Below, in pieces: positions 28,812-37,736 of a stretch of 64,000 nt of DNA (position 1 is its first letter; each line of letters starts with the position of its first letter). A program made the translations under genes and the position numbers. Below the pieces are notes generated by a model. That model searched no databases, was not told where the DNA came from, and was given only the letters and a program-made list of their open reading frames with translations. This DNA is from Occallatibacter riparius (lineage in GTDB: Bacteria > Acidobacteriota > Terriglobia > Terriglobales > Acidobacteriaceae): contig NZ_CP093313.1 in the NCBI RefSeq assembly GCF_025264625.1, positions 3,658,001 through 3,722,000 of the forward strand, read 5' to 3'.

Positions 28812-29849
28812 ATGGCAACCGCGACACCCACTCCTAAGACCAATCGCATCGGCCTTCCCATCCTCGAGTACCGTGGCGGCAAGTCCACGCTCTGCGCCGG
28901 CTGCGGCCACAACGCCATCTCTGAGCGCATCATCGACGCCATGTACGAAATGGGCGTAGAGCCCGAGCGCGTCATGAAGATGAGCGGCATCGGCTGTTCC
29001 TCCAAGAGCCCCGCCTACTTCATGAGCCGCGCGCACAGCTTCAACAGCGTGCACGGCCGCATGCCCTCGGTCTCCACCGGCGCGATTCTTGCGAACCACA
29101 CCATGACGACCATCGGCGTCTCCGGCGACGGCGACACCGCCTCCATCGGCATGGGCCAATTCGTGCACCTGCTGCGCCGCAACCTGCCGATGATTTACAT
29201 CATCGAGAACAACGGCGTCTACGGCCTCACCAAGGGCCAGTTCTCCGCGACAGCGGACCTCGGCTCCAAGCTCAAAACCGGCGTCATCAACGACCTTCCG
29301 CCCATCGACACCTGCGCCCTTGCCATCCAGCTCGGCGCAACGTTCGTTGGCCGCTCCTTCTCCGGCGACAAGAAGCAGCTCCTCGCCATGCTGAAGGCCG
29401 CCATCGCGCATAAGGGCACGGTGATGCTCGACGTCATCAGCCCCTGCGTCACCTTCAATGATCACGAAGGCTCCACCAAGAGCTACAAGTTCATGCAGGA
29501 CCACGACGAGCCCGTCGCCGAAATAGGGTTCGTGGCCAGCTTCGACGACATCGAAGTCGACTACGACTCGGGCCAGGTCTACGACGTCGAAATGCACGAC
29601 GGCTCCAGCCTGCGCCTCCGCAAGCTCAAGGACGACTACGACCCCACCAGCAAGGCGAACGCCGTCCGTACGCTGATGGAGGCGCAAGCAGACCAGGAAG
29701 TCCTCACCGGCGTCTTCTACATCGACACCCAGAAGCCCAGCTTCATGGACCTTCTGAACGTCGTCGACCAGCCCCTCGGCACCCTCCCAGAATCCCAAAC
29801 CCGCCCCCCCAAGTCCGCCTTAGAGCAGCTAATGGCGAACCTGCAGTAG
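28812..29849 (+). CDS. korB: 2-oxoacid:ferredoxin oxidoreductase, beta subunit (KorB-like)
   Basis: 345 aa. TPP-binding motif is visible (GVSGDGDTASIGMGQFVHLL to IIENNGVYGLTKGQ). Cysteines for a [4Fe-4S] cluster are in TLCAGCGHN, SGIGCSS and ISPCVTFN. The partner alpha subunit ends three bases upstream, so the two are one transcript, closed by a terminator at 29874. The C-terminal ~75 residues include a linker (PPKSALEQLMANLQ) at the end. Together they form the cytoplasmic enzyme that feeds low-potential electrons to ferredoxin. Confidence 0.92.
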   Translation: MATATPTPKTNRIGLPILEYRGGKSTLCAGCGHNAISERIIDAMYEMGVEPERVMKMSGIGCSSKSPAYFMSRAHSFNSVHGRMPSVSTGAILANHTMTTIGVSGDGDTASIGMGQFVHLLRRNLPMIYIIENNGVYGLTKGQFSATADLGSKLKTGVINDLPPIDTCALAIQLGATFVGRSFSGDKKQLLAMLKAAIAHKGTVMLDVISPCVTFNDHEGSTKSYKFMQDHDEPVAEIGFVASFDDIEVDYDSGQVYDVEMHDGSSLRLRKLKDDYDPTSKANAVRTLMEAQADQEVLTGVFYIDTQKPSFMDLLNVVDQPLGTLPESQTRPPKSALEQLMANLQ

Positions 29850-29873
29850 GGCAGGGAACAGGCACTAGACAAC

Positions 29874-29905
29874 AAGGCCCCGCAGCGATGCGGGGCCTTT
29901 CATTT
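29874..29905 (+). terminator. Rho-independent terminator of the 2-oxoacid oxidoreductase operon
   Basis: Stem GGCCCCGC/GCGGGGCC (29876-29883 with 29890-29897), loop AGCGAT, extended by AA/TT pairs and followed by TTTCATTTAT. It begins 24 bases after the stop codon. Confidence 0.85.
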
Positions 29906-29937
29906 ATCCCTCACTCAGAAGGCTTAGTGCACGAGCA

Positions 29938-29967
29938 TGTGAAAGGGCATGACTTCAGTCGTGCCGA
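29938..29967. repeat. REP-like hairpin, GTGAAAGGGCACGACTT family
   Basis: GTGAAAGGGCATGACTTCAGTCGTGCC has the same head and inverted repeat as the copies at 37858 and 58074. The arms GGCATGA/TCGTGCC pair with one G-T wobble. Confidence 0.7.
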
Positions 29968-30117
29968 TAAGGGCCCCTCCTCCACAGACCTGTCATCCCG
30001 AGCACAGCGAGGGATCCGCGGTTGCTTTGTATTACTTCCGACCAGACGGCGATACTTCCGCTGGCGATACCTCTTCCGGGCTGTAAAATGTAGTCAATTC
30101 AGCGTCCGAGGAAAGCA

Positions 30118-30411
30118 ATGGGGACAGTCCGTGAGTGGCTAGAAGCGCTTGGAATCGGAATTCCCTGGGGTGCGTTCATGGCCTGGTGGGACGCGCATGA
30201 TTTGACCGAGAGTCTTCCACGTCGAGAGCGCGTTTGGCGTCTGGTGCACTGGGCACCGATGGGACTCTGGTTTGGTCTCTTGACTACTTTCGGATGGCGG
30301 CGAGCATTTCATCCGCCACTATTGTTTATTTCAGTCGGACTGCCCCTTGGCACGTTCATCGTGACAAGGGTTTTACGCGGGAAGCGCCGCGTCGTGTCGA
30401 ACCGCGTTTGA
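30118..30411 (+). CDS. Small hypothetical membrane protein
   Basis: 97 aa. GAGGA lies six bases before the ATG. Two to three hydrophobic stretches (LGIGIPWGAFMAWW, WAPMGLWFGLLTTFGW, LLFISVGLPLGTFIV) and a basic tail (RGKRRVV) suggest a membrane protein with the C-terminus inside. No family is recognised. It is flanked by repeats and is not in an obvious operon. Confidence 0.6.
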   Translation: MGTVREWLEALGIGIPWGAFMAWWDAHDLTESLPRRERVWRLVHWAPMGLWFGLLTTFGWRRAFHPPLLFISVGLPLGTFIVTRVLRGKRRVVSNRV

Positions 30412-30501
30412 AAATTCACACTGCAGGGGTTCCCCGGGTCTCCGGTTTTGGGACCTGGGAAACCACAGACTCACCCCAGCCCTCCGAATTACTTTTGAAT
30501 A

Positions 30502-30969
30502 TCAGAGTCCCAGCGCACTCAACCCAGGATGATCATCCGGCCTCCTGCCGAGCGGCCAGTGAAACTTCCGATCGGAAGCCTTGATCGGGAGTTCGTTAAT
30601 GCTGGCATGCCGCGCAGACATCAATCCATTCTCATCGAATTCCCAATTCTCATTACCGTAGGCGCGGAACCAGTTGCCCGAATCGTCATGGCACTCGTAG
30701 GCAAAGCGCACCGCGATCCGATTCTCACGAAATGCCCATAGTTCCTTGATCAGGCGGTAGTCCAACTCTCGGATCCATTTCCGAGTGAGAAAACCAACGA
30801 TCTGTTCTCTTCCCGTTGGAAACTCCGCTCGATTTCGCCATCGCGAGTCAGGAGTGTAGGCGAGAGAAACCTTCTCCGGGTCTCGCGTGTTCCACGCATC
30901 TTCAGCCAGGCGGACCTTCTGGATCGCAGTCTCCAACGTAAACGGAGGCAGAGGGGGACGTGAAGACAT
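30502..30969 (-). CDS. DUF1348 / nuclear transport factor 2-like protein
   Basis: 155 aa from ATG 30969, which has GGAAGGAG eight bases upstream; a longer frame overlaps the upstream gene. [22 protein letters not shown] and [20 protein letters not shown] form the start of an NTF2-like cone. [20 protein letters not shown] and [19 protein letters not shown] complete it, and [14 protein letters not shown] is the family's characteristic end. Function is unknown; NTF2-like folds bind small ligands. It is 31 bases behind the pyridoxamine-oxidase-like gene and probably cotranscribed. Confidence 0.85.
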   Translation of the reverse strand: MSSRPPLPPFTLETAIQKVRLAEDAWNTRDPEKVSLAYTPDSRWRNRAEFPTGREQIVGFLTRKWIRELDYRLIKELWAFRENRIAVRFAYECHDDSGNWFRAYGNENWEFDENGLMSARHASINELPIKASDRKFHWPLGRRPDDHPGLSALGL

Positions 30970-31000
30970 CAGGTGTGCTCCTTCCCATTCGGGGTGAACT

Positions 31001-31636
31001 TCAGTTTCCAGTTCGGACGCGCGCCTTCTCCAATTCCTGGCGCAATGCCTGATTCTCTTTTTCGAGAACGTCAATCCGTTCCTCGATCCCGTGGACAGCC
31101 TCGCGAATCTCTTCGGCGGTATACCGCGGAGTTATGTGCTGGGGACAATTCCAGTCATAGGCGTCAACGTGAATGAGGAACACCCGCTCAATCACCGCCT
31201 TGTATCCCGGCATCCGGACGCGTTCGATCCATTCGCTCGCTGCTTCTCCTTCAAGCACATCGACACGCCCCAGAATCTTGAGCCGCGCCTGGCGGGGATA
31301 GTCGACCAGGATCATGGCCACCCTGTTATCGGTGAGCAAATTTCCTGTACTGATGAACTGCTTGTTGCCCCGGAAGTCACCCAATGCCAGCGTGTGATCG
31401 TCGACCACCTTGAGAAATCCTTTTGGGCCGCCGCGATGTTGAACGTACGGCCATCCCGTTGCGCCTATCGTCGCCCAGTAAAAGCTGTCCCGCTCAGCGA
31501 GGAACTCGATCTCAAACTCGGTTAGGTGAGCGGAGGAGTCATCCGATTTCGAGAACCTCTCATACTGTCGTCGACTGCCGTATCGCTCCTGGAGTTCTTT
31601 GACGACCGGCGTGAACAGCAGCGAACCAAAGCTCAT
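31001..31636 (-). CDS. Pyridoxamine 5'-phosphate oxidase-like flavoprotein
   Basis: 211 aa. Split-barrel FMN-binding features are visible: [40 protein letters not shown] and [19 protein letters not shown]. The C-terminal 40 residues ([20 protein letters not shown] onward) form a coiled coil, probably for dimer formation. The family reduces or oxidises small molecules with FMN or F420; the substrate is unknown. GAGG precedes the ATG. The downstream DUF1348 gene is in the same operon. Confidence 0.85.
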   Translation of the reverse strand: MSFGSLLFTPVVKELQERYGSRRQYERFSKSDDSSAHLTEFEIEFLAERDSFYWATIGATGWPYVQHRGGPKGFLKVVDDHTLALGDFRGNKQFISTGNLLTDNRVAMILVDYPRQARLKILGRVDVLEGEAASEWIERVRMPGYKAVIERVFLIHVDAYDWNCPQHITPRYTAEEIREAVHGIEERIDVLEKENQALRQELEKARVRTGN

Positions 31637-31899
31637 AACACCTCACGGGATCGGGGCAGGGAAGATGGCCCCGGTCTAACAGCGCGAAATGCCGCGTATC
31701 GAGAAGATGCGTTTCGACGCTGGTCGATCCTTTATGTGGAGTAGCGCCCAAGATCGGCTACCGGGGTGGGACGCCAACCGGGCTGTCGGCTCCGTGCGCA
31801 TCGCGCCCAGAGGAAGGCAGTTTCTCGACGGTCTTGTCTTCTAAATGGCTCTATATAAGATATTTACACGCACAAGGATGTAGGGACAAACCGAAGACT

Positions 31900-32802
31900 T
31901 CAGCGAGGCGCCGAAGCCGTGATCTTGACCCCCATCCCATTCAGCTTCGTCCGCGCCTGTGCCGCTTCCGGCGTTTGCGGATGCTTCCGGATCAGCGCCC
32001 GCAGCTCCTCAATCCCCGGATTCCGCTTGTTCTGAGCCAGCAGCGAGAGTCCCTTGTGCAACTGCGCCGCGGGAGCCTTGTTGCTGGTCGGAAATCCCTC
32101 TAGAACCGAGTTGTACGACTTGATGGCATTGCCGTAATCCTGCTGCCGGTACGCAATCTCGCCTAGGTAGAACTGTGCCTGCCCCGCCAGGTCATCGTTT
32201 GGGTAGTACTGAATGATGTCCTGGAACTCGCCCTGCGCCACGTTGTACTTTGCGCTGTTGAAGTCGCGCACCCCGGCCTGAAACGTGTCCTCTAGTGGAG
32301 GCGCTGCGTTTGCCGCCGGACCGGCCTGCGCTCCCGGACCCGGCTGTCCGGCTCCCCCCTGCGGAGCCCCCTGACCACCCGGCGCCGGCTGCGCGTTCTG
32401 CAACTGCGTCTGGATCTGGTTCAGCGCGTCCTGCAGCTTGCCCACACGCGACTTCAGCTCATCCACCGAGTCGTTCAGCGACTGCACTGAAGCCGCGCTC
32501 GAGTCGATCTTGCCGCTCATCGCCTCGTTCTGCGACGCCAGCTTCTGTTGCAAGTCAGTCACCGCAGCCGACATGCGATTGGCGCTGTCGGTGCTCTGCT
32601 CCACCAGGTGCTGAATCACCCCAAAGCGCGAATCCATCGTCGATTGCAGACGCTGCACCATGTCCAGCAACTGCTGCACCTGGGTCTGCAGTTCCACAAT
32701 CTCTTTCGAGACCGCGTGAGCGCGAACCGGAGCGAAATTCACCGTGGCGGCAAGAACAGCGATGGCCAGAAGACGGGTAGAGAACTTGCGAATCGAATGC
32801 AT
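31900..32802 (-). CDS. cpoB: Tol-Pal system protein CpoB/YbgF
   Basis: 300 aa with a signal peptide (LLAIAVLAATVNFAPVRAHA), an N-terminal trimerising coiled coil (EIVELQTQVQQLLDMVQRLQ and on to ~residue 135), a Pro/Gly/Ala-rich linker, and C-terminal TPR-like repeats starting FQAGVRDFNSAKYNVAQGEF. This is the architecture of CpoB, which coordinates outer-membrane constriction with peptidoglycan synthesis in the periplasm. It is the last gene of the tol-pal cluster, 195 bases behind pal. AGGTGA precedes the start. Confidence 0.92.
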   Translation of the reverse strand: MHSIRKFSTRLLAIAVLAATVNFAPVRAHAVSKEIVELQTQVQQLLDMVQRLQSTMDSRFGVIQHLVEQSTDSANRMSAAVTDLQQKLASQNEAMSGKIDSSAASVQSLNDSVDELKSRVGKLQDALNQIQTQLQNAQPAPGGQGAPQGGAGQPGPGAQAGPAANAAPPLEDTFQAGVRDFNSAKYNVAQGEFQDIIQYYPNDDLAGQAQFYLGEIAYRQQDYGNAIKSYNSVLEGFPTSNKAPAAQLHKGLSLLAQNKRNPGIEELRALIRKHPQTPEAAQARTKLNGMGVKITASAPR

Positions 32803-32864
32803 GCATTCACCTGCTTGGTGCCTGAAAGTTGTGGCAGCGGAACGTGACGCGCAGATTGCCAGGT

Positions 32865-32914
32865 ATCAGTATAAAAGCCGCGGTCCACGCGCTCGCTAAA
32901 GAGGCGTGGACCGC
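32865..32914 (-). promoter_or_regulatory. Hairpin and possible cpoB promoter between pal and cpoB
   Basis: An 11-bp inverted repeat GCGGTCCACGC/GCGTGGACCGC (32880-32890 with 32904-32914). Reading on the minus strand it is followed by GGCTTTTATACT, which offers both a short T run and a TATACT -10 element. It may attenuate tol-pal transcription and start a separate cpoB transcript. Confidence 0.4.
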
Positions 32915-32997
32915 TCCCCCATGGACCGTCGCGAAGCCGATGCTCCGCTCACATCGATAGACGGGGCAGCAGCGAACCGCCGCCCTATCCCGCCGGT

Positions 32998-33735
32998 CTA
33001 CTTATCCAGCGCGAAGCCGGCGCGGCGATTCTGCTGCCAGCACTCTTCGGTGGACTCGCTGCAGAACGGCTTCTCCTTGCCGTAGCTGATCACGCGCAGC
33101 CGGGTTGCCGCCACGCCGGCATTCACCAGCGCGTTGCGCGCAGCCTCGGCGCGGTTCTGGCCCAGCGCAAGGTTGTACTCGTTCGATCCCCGCTCGTCGC
33201 AATAGCCGCCGATTACCACCTTCACATTCGGGTGGCTGTTCAGATAAGCCGCATCCTGCGACAAAGTGCTCTGCCCGTCGGCGCGGATGTCCGCCGTGTC
33301 GTAGTCGAAGAAGATGTCGTGCACACTGGCGCGGAACTCTTCTTCCTCGCTCATCGTGTTGCTCGGCACCGCCACAGCGGGCTTCTGCTCCACAGTCACG
33401 CGGGCGGTGGCATCAGCCGTGCCGCCTTCACCGCGAGCCACCAGGTGGTAGCTGGTCGATGCGGTGGGCGAAACCGACTTCACGCCCGACGTCGGCACAT
33501 CGCCGAGGCCGTCGATCGAAACGCTGGTAGCGTCCGTCGTCTTCCATGTCAGCTGAACCTGGTCGCCTGCCGAAATGCTCGAAGGCGTAGCCGTGAGCTG
33601 AGCAGTTGGAGCAGGTGCGGCCGGCGGAGCCTCTGCTGCTGGCGGCACGGGCTTTTCCTTCTTCTTGCAACCAGCAATGGCAACCAGGGCGACAAGCAGA
33701 AAAAGCGGAACGACAAGACGAAATGTTTTTTTCAA
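32998..33735 (-). CDS. pal: Peptidoglycan-associated lipoprotein Pal
   Basis: 245 aa from a TTG at 33735 with AAGGAG eight bases upstream. This puts the lipoprotein signal (FRLVVPLFLLVALVAIAGC) at the N-terminus; longer ATG frames do not. After the lipobox comes a Pro/Ala linker and an Ig/PKD-like insert (ATPSSISAGDQVQLTWKTTD, TSYHLVARGEG). The OmpA-type peptidoglycan-binding domain follows (IFFDYDTADIRADGQSTLSQ, GYCDERGSNEYNLALGQNRA, ISYGKEKP). Pal anchors the outer membrane to the wall. The Ig-like insert between anchor and OmpA domain is longer than in E. coli Pal. Confidence 0.93.
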   Translation of the reverse strand: MKKTFRLVVPLFLLVALVAIAGCKKKEKPVPPAAEAPPAAPAPTAQLTATPSSISAGDQVQLTWKTTDATSVSIDGLGDVPTSGVKSVSPTASTSYHLVARGEGGTADATARVTVEQKPAVAVPSNTMSEEEEFRASVHDIFFDYDTADIRADGQSTLSQDAAYLNSHPNVKVVIGGYCDERGSNEYNLALGQNRAEAARNALVNAGVAATRLRVISYGKEKPFCSESTEECWQQNRRAGFALDK

Positions 33736-34090
33736 TTTGCACTCTCCTTCGGCGGATGTTAAGGGAGCAACTGTTTCAGAACCGACCATGTACAAACCTG
33801 TTATGGGCGATGAGAGACCAACTGCCTCAGCGAACAGGGGAGCGGCCCGCGCCTGGACGGATTCAGGAGCTGCATGATTTAGAGCTTGCGCCCGGCCCAT
33901 GGAACTAATCAGAACGACACACCCATCATAGCGCTGGCAACTGTATGTTGTTGCAGTAAACGGTGCGGAGCTGCCCGCGGATGAACCTTTTCGCACAGGG
34001 TATCAATCGAAGGTTCCTGCAGGTCCAGAATGTGACACGCGGAACAAGTTTAGCCAAGGCAGGGCACGTCCCTGCCTCAGCGCGAAGCCT
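33736..34090. other. Spacer between tolB and pal
   Basis: 355 bases inside the tol-pal cluster. It holds an 8-bp hairpin just behind tolB (34057-34077, AGGCAGGG/CCCTGCCT). A minus-strand frame continuous with pal is open through part of it, but it has no signal or ribosome binding site. A pal promoter may lie here; none is clear. Confidence 0.5.
34057..34077. terminator. Hairpin downstream of tolB
   Basis: Perfect 8-bp stem AGGCAGGG/CCCTGCCT with loop CACGT, 14 bases behind the tolB stop codon on the minus strand. No T tract follows, so it may stabilise the mRNA end rather than terminate. Confidence 0.45.
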
Positions 34091-35431
34091 CTACTTCCAA
34101 CTCCAGTTAGGCATGAAGTTCTCGCCGCCGTGCGTCAGCTGCTGCTGCTGCGTGCCATCGGCCAGCATCGACCAGATCTGCGCCTTGTGACCCACCGTGC
34201 GCTCAAACACAATATGCCGCCCGTCGGGCGACCACGACGGAAAATCATTAGACCCCGAATCATGCGTGAGCTGCATCCAGCGCTTCGAGGCAATGTCCAT
34301 CACGTAGATGTCCTGCCCGCCCGGCGCGCCCGGCCCGTACTTGCGATTCCAGCTGAACGTCAGCATCGCGCCATTCGGATGCCAGCTAGGCGAGATCGCG
34401 TACCCGCCGTCCGTCATGCGCTGAATGTTAGAGCCGTCCTGATCCATGATGTAGATCTGCGGCAGCCCGGTCCGCCCGCTCACCCATGCGATTTGCGCGT
34501 TGGTGCGGGGGTTCCAGGTGGGAGAGACGTCGGGTTCGCGGAACGACGTGAGCTTACGCAGATTTCCACCGCTCGCGTCGGCAACCCATATCTCCGGGTT
34601 CCCGGTTCGTCCGGACGAAAAGGCGACCTTCGATCCATCGGCTGCCCATGCTGGCGAGAAGTTGTTGCCACCTGCGGACCCTCCCGGGAAACTCACAATC
34701 CGCCCAAGCTCGAGCGAATACATCCGAATCGCCCACCCGTCCTTGCCCAGGGAACAAAACGCAATTCGGTTGTTGTCCGGTGAGATGCGGGGAGATATCG
34801 AAGTGCTGCCCAGATGTGTAACTTGGTGCTGATTCTGCCCGTCGTAGTCCATCGCCCAGATCTCCTTCGTCCCTGTCCTGTTGGAAACAAAGTAGATCTT
34901 CGTCTCTGCAATACCGTTAATCCCGCCGCCCAGCCGCTCGATAATGGCGTCGGCAAAGCGGTGCGCCACCGTCCGCGCCATATCCTGGCTGGCCGCCTCG
35001 TTGTACTGCTGCGTCAAAACCTGCGGGCTCTGCGTGTTGCGCGTGTCGTCCAGAAACCCAGTTACAGACAGCCGCCCGTTGTTGCTCTGCAGTGCGCCAA
35101 ACGCCACCATCTCCGCCAGCGCAGGAGCAGCCGACCACTGCCCGAGATTCATCTCCTGCTGCGATCCCGGCGTCCCCTGCGGCGCCATCGACTTCGACAC
35201 CAAATCGAAGATGCCCGCATTCTGCAAGTCGCTGAACAGCGTAGCGTCGAACGTCGCCTTCAACGCCGGCGTCTGCGGGTCGGCGCCCACGGGCTTGAAA
35301 TCAGCCGCGCCCAGCCGGATGCGCGCATTGCCCAGGTTCGTTCCGGCGTGAACCCAGTCCTGGGCATACGTTGGAGCGGTAAGAAGAATCAGGGCAACAA
35401 GCGTCAGAAGAAACAGGGGAAACTTCTTCAT
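34091..35431 (-). CDS. tolB: Tol-Pal system protein TolB
   Basis: 446 aa from ATG 35431, which has AAGGA six bases upstream and starts a signal peptide (FPLFLLTLVALILLTAPTYA). The N-terminal domain (RIRLGAADFKPV to ADAIIERLGGGING) is followed by a six-bladed WD40/PD40 propeller with repeats such as ISPRISPDNNRIAFCS, FSPAWAADGSKVAFSSGRTG, VSPTWNPRTNAQIAWVSGRT and FPSWSPDGRHIVFE. TolB is the periplasmic link between TolA and Pal. It lies between the TolA/TonB-like and pal genes. Confidence 0.95.
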   Translation of the reverse strand: MKKFPLFLLTLVALILLTAPTYAQDWVHAGTNLGNARIRLGAADFKPVGADPQTPALKATFDATLFSDLQNAGIFDLVSKSMAPQGTPGSQQEMNLGQWSAAPALAEMVAFGALQSNNGRLSVTGFLDDTRNTQSPQVLTQQYNEAASQDMARTVAHRFADAIIERLGGGINGIAETKIYFVSNRTGTKEIWAMDYDGQNQHQVTHLGSTSISPRISPDNNRIAFCSLGKDGWAIRMYSLELGRIVSFPGGSAGGNNFSPAWAADGSKVAFSSGRTGNPEIWVADASGGNLRKLTSFREPDVSPTWNPRTNAQIAWVSGRTGLPQIYIMDQDGSNIQRMTDGGYAISPSWHPNGAMLTFSWNRKYGPGAPGGQDIYVMDIASKRWMQLTHDSGSNDFPSWSPDGRHIVFERTVGHKAQIWSMLADGTQQQQLTHGGENFMPNWSWK

Positions 35432-35525
35432 AGGTATTCCTTCCTGAAATATGAGGGATAGCGGACGGGGCGTGCTACGAGGCTGGCGATCGAACATGCA
35501 GGATGCCCTCGATCGTGTTGCAGAA

Positions 35526-36320
35526 TCAGTACTCACAATAATACGAAACGTTCAAAGTACTGCCGTTGTAACCGTTGGGAAGCGCACCGAATGTGTCAAC
35601 GCGCTGCACGGCGCGCAGGCACGATCTGTCCAGCGTCGGGCTGCCGCTCGATCTGTCCAATTGCGGATTGCCCGGCTGGCCGTTCCTCGAAATCGGAAAG
35701 GTGACGAAAACGCGCGCACCTTTCGGAGTTCGCGGGTCAACTTCAAACTTGTTCCACGCCTGCGACATCTTGCGATTGATGCCGTCCACATACCACGCAA
35801 ATCGCGTTCCGAAATCACCCTGCGTAATCGACGTCGGCCCCGGATTCGTCTGTCCCTGCACTGCACGCGGCAAATTATTCGCAGCCATTTCGCCGTACTG
35901 CGCCTTGTTCTGTGGCTGCGGCTGCGCCACCTTCTGCTGCGTCTTGGGCGGCGTAGGCTGAGGCTTCGGTGGGGGCGCCTTCTTGTCCTGGATCGGAATC
36001 GTCTGCTCATCCACCTTAGGGGCGACGGTCTTCGGCTCCGGCGGCGCAGGCGCTGGGCTAGGCTTGTCCGTTGCCAGCACGTTCTGGTTCGGCGGTACAT
36101 CGCTTGGTAGCGGAATCGCGCTCGATACTAGATTCACCGCAATCGCGCCGCCCACATTCGGCCCGCCCCACAGGTTGTGCGAGATGTTGACCAGGTAATA
36201 GGCCGCGATCGCCCCCGCCAGTGCGAGATGCAGCAACACCGATCCCGTAGCCGGCGCGGCGATCGGCTCGCCCGTCAGCTCTCGTTCCAGGTGTTCTTCG
36301 CGCTCAAGCAGGACGCTCAT
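35526..36320 (-). CDS. TolA/TonB-like energy-transducing protein
   Basis: 264 aa with one N-terminal membrane helix (GSVLLHLALAGAIAAYYLV), a long Pro/Gln/Lys-rich periplasmic stretch (APAPPEPKTVAPK, KKAPPPKPQPTPPKTQQ) and a C-terminal TonB-type domain (RKMSQAWNKFEVDP, ARVFVTFPISRNGQPGNPQL, CLRAVQRVDTFGALPNGYNG). In position it takes the place of TolA between TolR and TolB; the C-terminal sequence is TonB-like. It would pass proton-motive-force energy from TolQR to TolB/Pal. Confidence 0.88.
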   Translation of the reverse strand: MSVLLEREEHLERELTGEPIAAPATGSVLLHLALAGAIAAYYLVNISHNLWGGPNVGGAIAVNLVSSAIPLPSDVPPNQNVLATDKPSPAPAPPEPKTVAPKVDEQTIPIQDKKAPPPKPQPTPPKTQQKVAQPQPQNKAQYGEMAANNLPRAVQGQTNPGPTSITQGDFGTRFAWYVDGINRKMSQAWNKFEVDPRTPKGARVFVTFPISRNGQPGNPQLDRSSGSPTLDRSCLRAVQRVDTFGALPNGYNGSTLNVSYYCEY

Positions 36321-36360
36321 AATTGGCAGGTCCGAATGGTAGTTCCGGCGGTGAGTCCGG

Positions 36361-36433
36361 GCTGGTAGGTCCGGGCTTTAGCCCGGACATCAAATCAGAT
36401 CTCAAAAACTCTCAGGGGGCTTTAGCCCCTGAG
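36361..36433. repeat. Composite REP-like element with two hairpins
   Basis: GGTAGG followed by TCCGGGCTTTAGCCCGGA (36370-36387), then about 23 bases later CTCAGGGGGCTTTAGCCCCTGAG (36411-36433). Both are near-perfect hairpins with TTTA loops. The same two-hairpin order recurs at 47844-47912 and 49144-49212. It lies between tolR and the TolA-like gene. Confidence 0.85.
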
Positions 36434-36443
36434 CATCCCAAAA

Positions 36444-36872
36444 CTACTTGCCGCTCTTATCCAACGGCTGCGTCACAATCGAAATATTCGTGATCCCCGC
36501 CTGTTTGACTGCGTCCATCACGCTGGCGAAAGCGCCGAAAGTCACGCGTTCGTCGGCGCGCAGATAAATCACCTGCTTCACCGTGTCGCCGCTGCCACTG
36601 GCGTCATGCAGTTTCTGCCCCAGGTCGTGGATATTCACCGGCGAGTCGCCGAGAAACACATTCGAGTCGCGATCGATGGTGACCACAAGCCGCTGCTCGG
36701 TGATTTCCTTCACCGTGCGTGTCTTCGGCACCGCCACTTCGATACCCGATTGCAGCACCGGCGCCGTGATCATGAAGATGACCAGCAGCACCAGCACAAC
36801 GTCTACCAGCGGTGTAATGTTGATCTCCGCCAGCGAGGACTGGGTCCGGCCGTTTGCTGTCGTAAAAGCCAC
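36444..36872 (-). CDS. tolR: TolR/ExbD-type biopolymer transport protein
   Basis: 142 aa. One membrane helix near the N-terminus contains the conserved Asp (INITPLVDVVLVLLVIFMIT), followed by VLQSGIEVAVPKTRTVKEI and a periplasmic domain ending AVKQAGITNISIVTQPL. It starts with GTG and has GAGG seven bases upstream, overlapping the end of tolQ three bases away, so translation is probably coupled. With TolQ it forms the proton-driven motor. Confidence 0.93.
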   Translation of the reverse strand: MAFTTANGRTQSSLAEINITPLVDVVLVLLVIFMITAPVLQSGIEVAVPKTRTVKEITEQRLVVTIDRDSNVFLGDSPVNIHDLGQKLHDASGSGDTVKQVIYLRADERVTFGAFASVMDAVKQAGITNISIVTQPLDKSGK

Positions 36873-36875
36873 GGT

Positions 36876-37736
36876 CTAACCTCGCGAAGGAAGCTCTCGG
36901 CCCGTCTCCGAAAGCGGCCGTGAGTAGGAAGTTCCACCTGCCGGGCTCGAATACGGTCCCGGCTGCACGGGTCCCGCCTGCGGTGGCGGAGCGGAAGGCC
37001 GCACCTGGATCTCTTCCAGTGAATTCAGCAGCTCGCGCGAGAAGTCATCGATAGCCGAAGCAAACACGCGAATGCGCGCGGCGAACTGGTTATACGCCAC
37101 AACGGCAGGCACTGCGACAAACAATCCAGCGGCCGTCGTGATCAGCGCTTCCGCAATGCCCGGCGCAACCGCGCGCAGCGTGGCCGCGCCCGCAGTGCCC
37201 AGTCCGTGGAACGCTTCTACGATGCCCATCACGGTTCCGAACAAGCCCACAAACGGACTAACCGCGGCGATTGTCGCAAGCCACGACAGGCGGCGCTCCA
37301 GGCTCGTCACAGCTTCACTCGCTGCCGTCTGCGCGCTGCGCTCCAGCGGAGCCAGGTTGCGCGGTGGGCCTCCTCCGCCGGTCTGCCGTTTGTACGTCTC
37401 GTAGACGTCTTCAAATACCTGCGCCAGCGGGCTGTCCTTGTAGTCGCCCGTGATCGCCGCAATTTCCTGAAGCCGCGTCGCCTTGCGGAACGTCCGCACG
37501 AAGCGCTTGCTGGCGTTCGTCGCTGTGCGGAATGTTGACCACTTGCGGAAGATGATCGTCCACGAATAAAGGCTCGACAGCAGCAGGACAAGCAGCACCC
37601 CGATCGCAACCGGGCCGATCTGGCTCATCAGGTCCATCAATGAGCTCGCTCCGTGCGCAAGCCCACCGTCTACCGGCGCTGAAGCGGCATCATTCTGTAA
37701 CAGAAAAGCAAAGGCTAGAGGGGTAAAAATCGCCAT
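36876..37736 (-). CDS. tolQ: TolQ/ExbB-type proton channel protein
   Basis: 286 aa with three membrane helices (PVAIGVLLVLLLSSLYSWTI, WLATIAAVSPFVGLFGTVMG, IAEALITTAAGLFVAVPAVV). The last two are the signature MotA/TolQ/ExbB motifs. A ~35-residue Pro/Gly/Ser-rich tail is longer than in E. coli TolQ. GAGGTGA precedes the ATG. It is the first gene of the tol-pal operon and supplies the energising channel. Confidence 0.94.
   Translation of the reverse strand: MAIFTPLAFAFLLQNDAASAPVDGGLAHGASSLMDLMSQIGPVAIGVLLVLLLSSLYSWTIIFRKWSTFRTATNASKRFVRTFRKATRLQEIAAITGDYKDSPLAQVFEDVYETYKRQTGGGGPPRNLAPLERSAQTAASEAVTSLERRLSWLATIAAVSPFVGLFGTVMGIVEAFHGLGTAGAATLRAVAPGIAEALITTAAGLFVAVPAVVAYNQFAARIRVFASAIDDFSRELLNSLEEIQVRPSAPPPQAGPVQPGPYSSPAGGTSYSRPLSETGRELPSRG

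Noticed and set aside
28089..29798. 569-codon antisense frame across the korA/korB junction
   Set aside because: It spans two real genes on the other strand and has no start signal.
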